DNA from: Alphaproteobacteria bacterium
Lineage (GTDB): Bacteria > Pseudomonadota > Alphaproteobacteria > Rhizobiales > Xanthobacteraceae
Assembly: GCA_009781045.1 (NCBI GenBank)
Contig: WQYW01000046.1
Location: 1 to 33,977, forward strand
DNA length: 33,977 nucleotides
Direction of reading: 5' to 3'
Below, piece after piece: positions 8,872 to 16,298 of this stretch. A model generated the notes under the pieces. That model ran no database searches. It was given only the letters and a program-made list of their open reading frames with translations, and was not told where the DNA came from. Both the position numbers and the translations under genes were made by a program. Numbering within the stretch: the stretch's first letter is position 1; each line of letters opens with the position of its first letter.

Positions 8872-9423
8872 TCACCTGCCACCCCCCCTGACCTCCGACA
8901 CGGCGACCTGCAGCCTGCCTGGCTGGAGCGCGCCCGCGGCAAGGCCGGCCGTCGCGACCACTTTCAGCGGCAGGCTGCGGATGCCGGCGATGGTGCCGAT
9001 AAGCGCCGTCGGCAGACTGGCACTGGCGCTGCAGCTGAAGGCCGGGAGCTCCTGCTCGCAACTCAATATTGGCGCCGCCTCAAGCGAACTCGCCGCGACC
9101 GTACCGGCAAACCCCGTCCTGAAGATCGCATTGGCATATTCATCGGTCATCCGGTTGTTCTGCACAGCCAGCAACACCGACCTGTCAAGTGCCGCCTGCA
9201 TCGACGCCTGCCCCGCGTTCCATCGCCAGACTTCGACCGCGGCGCCCACCAGGAACAACAGAACCACTGCAGCGATAGCAAACAGCATGAGCACCGAACC
9301 GGCCTCGCTCGACCCGAAGCTGCGAACTCCGTTCCGGAATCCCGACCTCACCCCGCTCCCGCTCCGGACGGCCGCGCACAGAACCGCACCAGGACCACGC
9401 TGGCGCTTACCCTCGTCTGACAT
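8872..9423 (-). CDS. TadE/TadG-like pilus assembly protein, short
   Basis: A 183-residue protein. After a basic N terminus comes the segment SEAGSVLMLFAIAAVVLLF (about residues 40-62), the prepilin-like hydrophobic helix of the TadE/TadG family, followed by AAVEVWRWNAGQASMQAALDRSVLLAVQ, which matches the helix after it. Then a beta-rich part includes SASASLPTALIGTIAGIRSLPLKVVATA, as in TadG N-terminal regions. Members anchor in the inner membrane and assemble the Flp/Tad pilus. Full TadG proteins are far longer and usually contain a von Willebrand domain; this one stops after that first part, so it may be a truncated TadG or a stand-alone minor pseudopilin. The ATG at 9423 (rather than TTG at 9429) is taken as start because a GGGG-rich stretch lies six bases before it. 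No other tad gene is in the window. A CtrA-type box lies about 90 bases upstream. Confidence 0.65.
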   Translation of the reverse strand: MSDEGKRQRGPGAVLCAAVRSGSGVRSGFRNGVRSFGSSEAGSVLMLFAIAAVVLLFLVGAAVEVWRWNAGQASMQAALDRSVLLAVQNNRMTDEYANAIFRTGFAGTVAASSLEAAPILSCEQELPAFSCSASASLPTALIGTIAGIRSLPLKVVATAGLAAGALQPGRLQVAVSEVRGGGR

Positions 9424-10080
9424 ATGCAACCCCGTCTTTACCTATAAATCCCGGAACTTGTGGTTTATAGCCAAACGAGCCAGCGCTTCGAAGTCGCGAA
9501 ACCGGGATCCCTTAACGTTAACTTAACGTACACCAAACCCCATCCTGCCCTTCAAATCGCGGCGTTTTCCCTGCCTCACACGTGCACCACAATTCGCCCG
9601 ATGGTGACAGATCAGCCCCTGGCGGCGTTTTTTGCGCACGCCGGCCGCGCGACCCGCACGATTGGGAGAGGCCGATTCATCCCCCGACATGCCCTTCAGG
9701 AAACCTGCCTGCCGCGCCCGCGCAAACGCCGCCGGACATCCCGCCCTGAAAAAAATCAACTGCGGAATCGCGAAGAAGAAAGTAGAAAGTAGAAAGTCTT
9801 CCTGCCGCGGCAAGCGAGTCCGGCGCATTTGCGAGAACCAGAACCCCAGCCCCTTCCGAATTGTCACGAGCCAATCGACAGATGCCCGGCAACTTCCCCT
9901 GATTCAGCAAATTCCGCACCTTGCCGCGCGCAAGCTCCCCCACCCGCCGGCGCGCGGCAGGCAACAGAACCGTGAGCAATGCGACGGCAGCCGTGCGGCG
10001 CAAGCCGGGGCCGCTTTGGCAACATGCCAGCCGCAGTATTCCCCCTCTCGCCAGCATGAGGACAGGACCTCCCCGGCCCT
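9424..10080. other. Upstream region of the TadE/TadG-like gene and spacer
   Basis: The first 110 bases hold AT-rich promoter-like sequence for the minus-strand gene, with the CtrA-type box described separately. Further right no gene is supportable. A 7-bp tandem repeat (AGAAAGT, three copies) lies at 9777-9797. Confidence 0.4.
9512..9527 (-). promoter_or_regulatory. CtrA-type binding box (TTAA-N7-TTAAC)
   Basis: TTAACGTTAACTTAAC reads as TTAA, seven bases, TTAAC, the full consensus of the alphaproteobacterial cell-cycle regulator CtrA. On the other strand it also reads as GTTAA-N7-TTAA. It is about 90 bases upstream of the TadE/TadG-like start, where a CtrA site would act. CtrA is known to control Tad pilus genes in Caulobacter, which makes the match more credible; binding is inferred. 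Confidence 0.55.
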
Positions 10081-10820
10081 GTCCGGGACACGGATCGCGC
10101 TGGTGATCGGCAATGGTGCCTACACCAGCGTTCCGCGCCTCGACAATCCGGTCCATGATGCGACCGCTATCGCTGCGGCGCTCCAGCGTTCCGGCTTCGA
10201 CACGGTGACGGCACTCGACTCCAACCAGCTGCCATGGAGAACGCCACAATCGCCTTCGCCCGTGCGGCACGGACCGCGGATGTTGCGCCTTTCTATTACA
10301 GCGGTCACGCCCTCCAGCTCCAGAGCGTCAACTACCTTTCTCCGGTTGACGCTGTCCTCAAAGACGAAACCGATCTGCGACGCATGATACGCGTCGATCA
10401 GTTCGTCGCCGATCTGCAGCAGGCCAAAAATCTGCGCATCCTCATTCTCGATTCCTGCCGCAACAACCCCACCAGGGCTATTCCGGCGGACAATACTATC
10501 TGGGTCTGGTATATTCGATCGGCGTGGGCGTTCGACTGGACTATGCGCGAGGCCTGTCGTGGTCGCGCAAAACCGCCGCCCAGGGCCATCCCAACCTTGG
10601 TGCAGCCTGCGAACTCGGCAACGGCGTTCGCCAGGACTATCGTCAGGCAATTGCCTGGTACCGCAAGTCCGCCGAACAGCGATTCTCCCTTGCCGAGAAC
10701 CATCTTGCCATCCTGTACGACGAGAGCAAAGGGGCTGCACGGGATCGCGGACAGGCCGCAATATGGCATCGAAGAGCCACCGCGCACGGCTACATCCCAC
10801 CAAAGCCATCGGATGGATAG
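10081..10820 (+). pseudogene. Broken caspase-Sel1 gene, fifth member of the array
   Basis: The pieces of a secreted caspase-Sel1 protein are present in three frames. TRIALVIGNGAY to about 10225 is the first caspase strand, but no signal peptide or start codon precedes it in frame. After a frameshift near 10220-10235 the text resumes at MENATIAFARAARTADV and keeps both dyad segments, FYYSGHALQ and ILDSCRNNP. Just after the cysteine, near 10470, sequence switches frame again and goes straight into Sel1 units (YYLGLVYSIGVGVRLDY ... ACELGNGVRQDY ... WYRKSAEQ), ending at a TAG at 10818-10820. The second half of the caspase domain and the linker are deleted. With a missing N terminus, at least two frame changes and a deletion, it cannot make an active protein. 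It is a dead paralogue of the genes that follow on the same strand. Confidence 0.85.
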
Positions 10821-11371
10821 CGGCGTTGCCTGCAGGCCGTCAGCCAATCCTCGCCTGCCGTCCTGGCTGCCGTAAATCTGCCGCGCGTCCCACCTCCGGC
10901 AGAAGATCCTCCGGTTTTAGCCGGCTTGCCGCAAGGAGCCGCAAGGCAATCGCTCAACTCAAGCCGGACAGGCTCAAACCGCGGTGGGGCCACAGCGACT
11001 GCGGTTCCGCCGGCCAGGGCGCGCCATCATGACCGCCTCGGCAAGCAAGACCCGCGCGATCCGATTGCCCGCTATCCGCGTCCTGCCGCAAGGGCCTCCT
11101 CCGACTTCAGATTTGCACCATGATACCGTATCTGAGGATCAGACCAGGTCAGACCTTGAAGTCCTGAAACCGGCTGACCGCAGCCTCGAAGACGATTGCG
11201 GCGCCACCCGCTAAGGACACCCCATGCCACGAAAAAGCCATTCAAATGTGGCGACGTCGGTTTTTGCCTCATAAATGCCACTCAGCTGACATGTTCATCC
11301 ACTCCCGTTCCTTTCAGCCCCTCTTTTCCCGTTCCCCTGGCACAAAGGCCGCGCCCGCCGGCAAACCAGCC
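10821..11371. other. Spacer between the broken and first intact caspase genes
   Basis: No gene is supportable. Near 11225-11242 the sequence GCCACGAAAAAGCCATT resembles the conserved element upstream of the next two caspase genes. The frame of the intact gene is open from 11246, but the extra N-terminal residues do not look like a signal peptide. Confidence 0.35.
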
Positions 11372-13801
11372 ATGAGGAGACTGCTGGCGCTCGTCGTCCT
11401 CCTCCTCGTCGTCGTCGCCGTGGTCTCGCTGCCGGCTCAGTCTTCGCCAGGCCTGGCGGAGACGCGGGTCGCTCTGGTGATCGGCAACGGTGCCTATCAG
11501 AACGTTCCGCGCCTGAATAATCCCGCCAATGATGCCACCGAGGTCGCCGCCGCGCTGCAGCGCACCGGATTCCGAACCACCCGGGCGATCAATCTCAATC
11601 AGCGCGACATGGAGAACGCCACCATCGAATTTGCCCGCTCCGCGCGAACTGCGGATGTTGCGCTTTTCTATTACAGCGGGCACGCCCTCCAGTTCAACGG
11701 TATCAACTATCTGGCTCCGGTCGACGCGATTCTCAATGACGAGACCGACCTGCGGCGCCTGACACGGGTTGACCAGATTGTCGCCGATCTGCAGCAGGCC
11801 AGGAACCTGCGCATCCTCATCCTTGACTCCTGCCGTGACAACCCTCTCGCCGACCAGTTGCGCCGTTCTGTCGGCAACACGCGCTCCATCGCTCTTGGCA
11901 ACGGGCTGGCGAAAATCGATGCACCGCGCGGCATGATCGTGGCTTACGCCACCCAGGCGGGCGACACCGCCGCCGACGGCGACGGCCGCAACAGTCCCTT
12001 CACCGCCGCCTTCCTCCGGCACATTGAACAGCCGCGCGAAATCGGCAACATTTTCCGCGACATCAGCGAAGACGTCTACAGGACCACGCAGCACAACCAG
12101 CTTCCCGAACTGTCCCTGTCCATCATCGGTCGCTTCTACCTGCACGGCAAAAGGAAGGATGCCAGCGCCTCCGCCGAGACCGACCCTGCCGCCACCGCTC
12201 CGGCGCAGGCCGCCGCTCCCCCCAATCGCCACTCCCCGTTTCCCCTCAACACCGCAAAGTCCCGCGAACCGATCGACGCCGCACCCGTCAATCCCGACCT
12301 CAGCGAGGATCCCGCCGGCCAGAAACAGGCCCTGTATCTGGCCCAGATCCGCCAGGCCGCCGAGCAGGGAGATGCTCAGGCCCAGTACAGTCTTGGCCGG
12401 ATTTACGAAAAAGGCCTCGCCGGCCTCGCACAGAACCACGCGGAGGCACTGCGCTGGTTCCGAAAATCCGCCGAACAGGAAAACGCAGCCGGCCAGAACG
12501 CGCTTGCCGCAATGTACGAAATGGGCCTTGGCGTCCCCCAGGACCACGCCGAGGCACAGCGCTGGCTGCGCCGCGCATCCGATCAGGGTCTCGCCAAGGC
12601 ACAGACCAATCTCGGCTTGATGTATATGAAGGGCCTTGGCGTTACCCAGGACTCTGCCGAGGCACAGCGCTGGCTGCGCCAGGCCGCCGACCAGGGCAGC
12701 GACAAGGCACAGTTCAGTCTCGCCAGCATGTATCTCGCGGGTCAGGGCGTGACGCAGAATTACGCCGAAGCGTTGCGCTGGCTGAAATTGGCAGCCGACC
12801 ACGGCAATACGCAGGCGCAACGCAGCATCGCGACGATGTACGACAAGGGCCTGGGCGTGCCCCAGAACCATGCCGAGGCGCTACGCTGGCTTCAGGAGGC
12901 AGCAGATCAGGAAATCATCCAGGCGCAGGAGAAACCCGCCATGATTTCTCCTCACGACCAGAGCGCCGCGCAGGACCCTGCAGAAGGGATCGCCCGGCAA
13001 CGCAAAGCGGCCGAGCAGGCGGAGCCGGATGCCCAATACGCGCTGGCCTATCTGTATGGAACCGGGCGAGGCGCGGACCGCGACGACGCCCAGGCCTTCG
13101 CCTGGGCCAGCAAAGCTGCGGCCCAGGGCCATGTGCCTGCGCAATATTTTCTCGGTTCAATGTATGGCGCCGGACGCGGCGTGGCCCGCGACGACGCACA
13201 GGCCTTCGAATGGGTGAGCAAGGCCGCGGCCCAGGGACATGCTCCTGCTCAATACTATCTATCCATGATGTATCAATCCGGGCGCAGCGTGGTACGCGAC
13301 GACGCCCGGGCTCAAACCTGGCTGCGCAAGGCTGCAGACCAGGGATTCGCGCAGGCCGAGAACCAGCTCGGCGAAAGATACCAGCAGGGCCGGGGCCTGC
13401 CAAAAGACCCTGCGCAGGCTCTGCTGTGGTATCACAGGGCCGCCGACCGGGGAGAAGCCAGTGCCCAGAACCATCTCGGCGCCATGTACCAGGTCGGCGA
13501 GGGCGTTGCCGCCAACGACGCACAGGCGGTTCTCTGGTACAGCAAAGCCGCCAACCAGGGAGACTCCCGGGCGCAGTTTAATCTCGGCGTGATGTATGAA
13601 ACCGGCCGCGGCCTGGTGCGCGACAACGCACAGGCGGTTTTTTGGTATCGCAAGGCTGCCGAGCAGGGTTTCGCCCGCGCACAGAGCAGCCTTTCCCGGA
13701 TCTCCCGGTCCGCCAGCCGCCTCCCGGGATCTCCCGCACCCAGCGTCAACAAGTGGTTTCGCGGAGCCACCGGCGACGCGCGCAGGACCTGGTTCCACTG
13801 A
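11372..13801 (+). CDS. Secreted caspase-family protein with twelve-unit Sel1 solenoid
   Basis: An 809-residue protein. The signal peptide MRRLLALVVLLLVVVAVVSL is followed by a peptidase C14 (caspase/orthocaspase-like) domain at about residues 33-265. The fold begins TRVALVIGNGAYQNVPRL; the catalytic His104 lies in FYYSGHALQ and Cys154 in ILDSCRDNP; later strands are GMIVAYATQAGDTAADG and NSPFTAAFLRHI. A Pro/Ala-rich linker leads to eleven clear Sel1 units plus one eroded unit (residues about 334-766), and a basic tail. Such proteins are predicted cysteine endopeptidases, in related enzymes specific for basic P1 residues; the substrate is unknown. Start at 11372 is chosen because it opens the signal peptide; ATGs at 11291 and further left are in frame, and none has a strong ribosome site. 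The eroded unit (12913-13020) divides the solenoid into two blocks of different consensus. Confidence 0.9.
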   Translation: MRRLLALVVLLLVVVAVVSLPAQSSPGLAETRVALVIGNGAYQNVPRLNNPANDATEVAAALQRTGFRTTRAINLNQRDMENATIEFARSARTADVALFYYSGHALQFNGINYLAPVDAILNDETDLRRLTRVDQIVADLQQARNLRILILDSCRDNPLADQLRRSVGNTRSIALGNGLAKIDAPRGMIVAYATQAGDTAADGDGRNSPFTAAFLRHIEQPREIGNIFRDISEDVYRTTQHNQLPELSLSIIGRFYLHGKRKDASASAETDPAATAPAQAAAPPNRHSPFPLNTAKSREPIDAAPVNPDLSEDPAGQKQALYLAQIRQAAEQGDAQAQYSLGRIYEKGLAGLAQNHAEALRWFRKSAEQENAAGQNALAAMYEMGLGVPQDHAEAQRWLRRASDQGLAKAQTNLGLMYMKGLGVTQDSAEAQRWLRQAADQGSDKAQFSLASMYLAGQGVTQNYAEALRWLKLAADHGNTQAQRSIATMYDKGLGVPQNHAEALRWLQEAADQEIIQAQEKPAMISPHDQSAAQDPAEGIARQRKAAEQAEPDAQYALAYLYGTGRGADRDDAQAFAWASKAAAQGHVPAQYFLGSMYGAGRGVARDDAQAFEWVSKAAAQGHAPAQYYLSMMYQSGRSVVRDDARAQTWLRKAADQGFAQAENQLGERYQQGRGLPKDPAQALLWYHRAADRGEASAQNHLGAMYQVGEGVAANDAQAVLWYSKAANQGDSRAQFNLGVMYETGRGLVRDNAQAVFWYRKAAEQGFARAQSSLSRISRSASRLPGSPAPSVNKWFRGATGDARRTWFH

Positions 13802-14114
13802 TCATCGCTCGATCGGCGCGCCCGGCTCGCCGGCCCTTTGCCCCCAATCGCACAAGACCGCCTCGCCGCCATCCTGGAAAACGCCACCATCCGCTTTGCG
13901 CCAGGCGGGTTCGCAGTGACCCCGGCGTTCGTGCCCAACATCCGCAACATCAAAAAGGCGTAAGCCTGTCGCCCGGATCACGTTCACGCGACGATCCCAA
14001 CCGACGCCACAAAAATGCCATCCGGGTGAGACCGGGTTGATGCGGCAAACGCCAGCGCATTTCACGTTTCATGCCTCACACAGCGCAACCAGGCCTCTTG
14101 ATCAGGGAATTCGG
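13802..14114 (+). other. Intergenic region with in-frame open extension
   Basis: The frame of the preceding caspase gene stays open for about 53 codons after its TGA, ending at 13961 with the protein-like text PGGFAVTPAFVPNIRNIKKA. It has no start codon of its own. The rest carries the conserved upstream element (13976-14032). Confidence 0.4.
13976..14032 (+). promoter_or_regulatory. Conserved element upstream of a caspase gene (copy 1)
   Basis: GATCACGTT, then CGCGA, a short spacer, GACGCCACAAAAA, CAT and TGAGAC occur in this order here and at 16129-16183, in both cases about 80-120 bases before a caspase gene start. The match of the two non-coding stretches suggests a shared promoter or untranslated leader inherited by duplication. 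Function is inferred. Confidence 0.4.
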
Positions 14115-15695
14115 ATGCGGCTTCTCCATCTGCTGTCAATTCTGACCTCCATCGCCTTTCTTGCCCCGTCCTCACCGGCGTGGACGCAGACGCGGGTCGC
14201 TCTGGTGATCGCCAACGGAGCCTATCAGAGCGCCCCTTATCTGCCCCAGCCGCCCAGGGATGCCGCGGCTGTCGCCGCCGCCCTGGAACACACCGGCTTT
14301 ACGACCATCACCCGAACCGATCTCACTCAGTCCGACATCGCGACGACGCTTGAAGACTTTGCCCGCTCCACACGCGACGCCGACATCGCGCTGTTCTATT
14401 ACAGCGGACATGCACTCCGCTTCGACGGCAGGAACTATCTTGCAGGCGTTGATACGGTCCTCCATGACGAGACCGACGTCCCGCGCATGATCCGGGTCGA
14501 CCCGATCGTGGCAGCTCTCACGCGCGCCCGCAAGCTCGGTATTCTCGTTCTTGAGTCCTGTCGCGGCACCCCCCTGGTGGAAGCCTTGCGCCGCCCGATT
14601 GGAAGCGCCCGCGCCCTGCCGCTCGGCGCCGGGCTGGCAGAGATCGCGGCTCCCGACGGCATGATCGTTGCCACCGCCGAAAAAACAGGCGATTGCGCCG
14701 CAGACGCCGGGGATCGCCACAGCCTCTTCACCGCCGCCTTCCTCAGACACATCGGGGAGCCCGACGACATCTCCGACATCTTCCGCTCCATCCGCGACGA
14801 CGTTTCTGAAACAGCACAGCACGCACAACGCTCCGAGCTGTCGGTCGCGGCGCATTTCGATTTCAATGACAACCGCGTTTCGACGCCGGAAAATTCAACC
14901 GCGCCGGAGACTCTCCCCGATCCGGTTCTCCCCGACGCCATCGGCAGCGCGCGCCTGCGCCAGACGGCGCTCGCCGGCGATCCAGAAGCGCCGGCCACTG
15001 CAGATCTGCCGGATGCCATCGGGGACGAGGATGGCGAGCCCCCAGGGTTTTCTGTGCCGGCCACTGCAGATCTGCCGGATGCCATCGGGGGACTGAAATT
15101 GCGCAGTGCCGCATGCGCTGGCGACCCAGCTGCAGCTTATGAGGTCGGCCTGCGCTTTGCCCAGGGCAGGGGCGTGTCCGTGAATTATCCGGAGGCGGTC
15201 TGGTGGTTCAGCCGGGCGGAGCTGGCCGGGCTGGCACCGGCAGCCCTCAAGCTTGGCGTGCTTTATGAGAGGGGTCAGGGGGTCGGCAAGGATCTGGAGC
15301 AGGCAAGGCTGTATTTTCTCAAGGCAGCAGAGGGCGGCAACGCAGCGGCAATGCACAACCTTGGCGTACTTGAGGCCGAGCGCGGCAATCACGTCAGCGC
15401 CGCGCAGTGGTTTGCCAGAGCCGCGAGGCACGGCGTAACCGACAGTCAGTTCAACCTTGCGGTACTCTATTACCGCGGCGACGGCGTGGTGCCGGATCTT
15501 CAGGAGTCCTATAAATGGTTCAGTCTTGCCGCAGCACGGGGAGATCGGGAGGCGATGGACCGGCGCAACAATGTGGTCCTGCAGCTGAGCGATGTGGCGC
15601 TGGCTTCCGCCGAACAGGCGATTCGATACTTTGTAGTTGAGCCTCAACCCGACGAAGCCTTCCATGTCCCGGGCCCGCCAGGTGGATGGGATTGA
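14115..15695 (+). CDS. Secreted caspase domain fused to a PodJ-type C-terminal Sel1 domain
   Basis: A 526-residue protein. Signal peptide MRLLHLLSILTSIAFLAPSS with AGGGAA before the ATG; caspase domain from TRVALVIANGAY with His99 (FYYSGHALR) and Cys149 (LVLESCRGTP, Glu in place of the usual Asp two before the cysteine). The second half of the domain is more diverged than in the neighbours (ATAEKTGDCAADAGD). From about residue 322 to the end the sequence is not like the other solenoids here. LPDAIGGLKLRSAACAGDP, then four Sel1 units including MHNLGVL and DSQFNLAVLYYRGDGV, then QESYKWFSLAAARGDREAMD and the extreme end EPQPDEAFHVPGPPGGWD match, from memory, the periplasmic C terminus of PodJ-like polarity proteins of Rhizobiales. 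A 35-bp in-frame repeat lies at the junction. The chimera suggests a protease placed at a cell pole or septum, which is inference. Confidence 0.88.
   Translation: MRLLHLLSILTSIAFLAPSSPAWTQTRVALVIANGAYQSAPYLPQPPRDAAAVAAALEHTGFTTITRTDLTQSDIATTLEDFARSTRDADIALFYYSGHALRFDGRNYLAGVDTVLHDETDVPRMIRVDPIVAALTRARKLGILVLESCRGTPLVEALRRPIGSARALPLGAGLAEIAAPDGMIVATAEKTGDCAADAGDRHSLFTAAFLRHIGEPDDISDIFRSIRDDVSETAQHAQRSELSVAAHFDFNDNRVSTPENSTAPETLPDPVLPDAIGSARLRQTALAGDPEAPATADLPDAIGDEDGEPPGFSVPATADLPDAIGGLKLRSAACAGDPAAAYEVGLRFAQGRGVSVNYPEAVWWFSRAELAGLAPAALKLGVLYERGQGVGKDLEQARLYFLKAAEGGNAAAMHNLGVLEAERGNHVSAAQWFARAARHGVTDSQFNLAVLYYRGDGVVPDLQESYKWFSLAAARGDREAMDRRNNVVLQLSDVALASAEQAIRYFVVEPQPDEAFHVPGPPGGWD
14990..15090 (+). 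repeat. 35-bp direct repeat at the caspase-PodJ junction
   Basis: Positions 14990-15024 and 15056-15090 are identical over 35 bases, 66 bases (22 codons) apart and in frame. Each codes for PATADLPDAIG or nearly so, and a third LPDAIG lies upstream at about 14935, so the start of the PodJ-like part was duplicated. Confidence 0.88.
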
Positions 15696-16298
15696 CAGAT
15701 GAAAGACACAGACGGCAAGCGCCAGGCTTGGGAGCGCCCCCCCGACGCTTCGCGGCATCCACCTTCTCACCTTCGAAAAGGACCAGGAATCGCGAAACTG
15801 GGAAAAAAGGGGCCCATCCTCTGTCCCCAGGCTCCATTCGCAAAGCACATGGCCCGCCGCCTGCGCCGCGTTCCAGAAAGCAGCTTTCACCAGCTTCACC
15901 GGCCTCAAAGGCCGCCAGCGGAGGGGCCTGGTGGACGGAAGCCCCCTTGGGTCCCACTCAATCCGGTCTTCCATGAAAACCGGCGGAATTGGAAATCGCC
16001 AGAGAGGATCGAAAAGGCACCACTCCAGCCCCGTTCGCAACGCCGGACCGCGCCCTTTATCCCACCCTGCCGAACAAGGACAGGCGGACCATCCTAGGAT
16101 CCGGGGTTGCTGGCGCCTCCGCTGCGGCGATCACGTTTTCGCGAACAGAATGGGACGCCACAAAAACGACATCTCCATGAGACGTCCTCCAGCCTCCAGC
16201 CTCCCGATTTGCCTCCCGCTTCGCGCGGGGAAAGGCGGGTGGATGCGTGGCAGAACCCGCCTCCAGCCGCGCGCTCTCACCATTCAGGGGAAAATCCG
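15696..16298. other. 600-bp intergenic region
   Basis: No gene is supportable. The open frame running into the next caspase gene lacks a start with a ribosome site before 16299. The second copy of the conserved upstream element lies inside it. Confidence 0.4.
16129..16183 (+). promoter_or_regulatory. Conserved element upstream of a caspase gene (copy 2)
   Basis: Counterpart of the element at 13976-14032: GATCACGTT, CGCGA, GACGCCACAAAAA, CAT and TGAGAC in the same order, with a spacer two bases shorter. It lies about 115 bases before the ATG at 16299. A weaker relative of the A-rich core is seen near 11225 and 17965 before the other two intact genes. Confidence 0.4.

Noticed and set aside
11282..12871. 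A 529-codon minus-strand open frame
   Set aside because: Same reason: it is the antisense of the caspase domain and Sel1 repeats at 11372-13801.
12371..13690. Regular 108-bp periodicity that could suggest a CRISPR or satellite array
   Set aside because: The units are coding, diverged at synonymous and non-synonymous sites, and translate to Sel1 repeats. No short identical repeats with unique spacers exist in the window.
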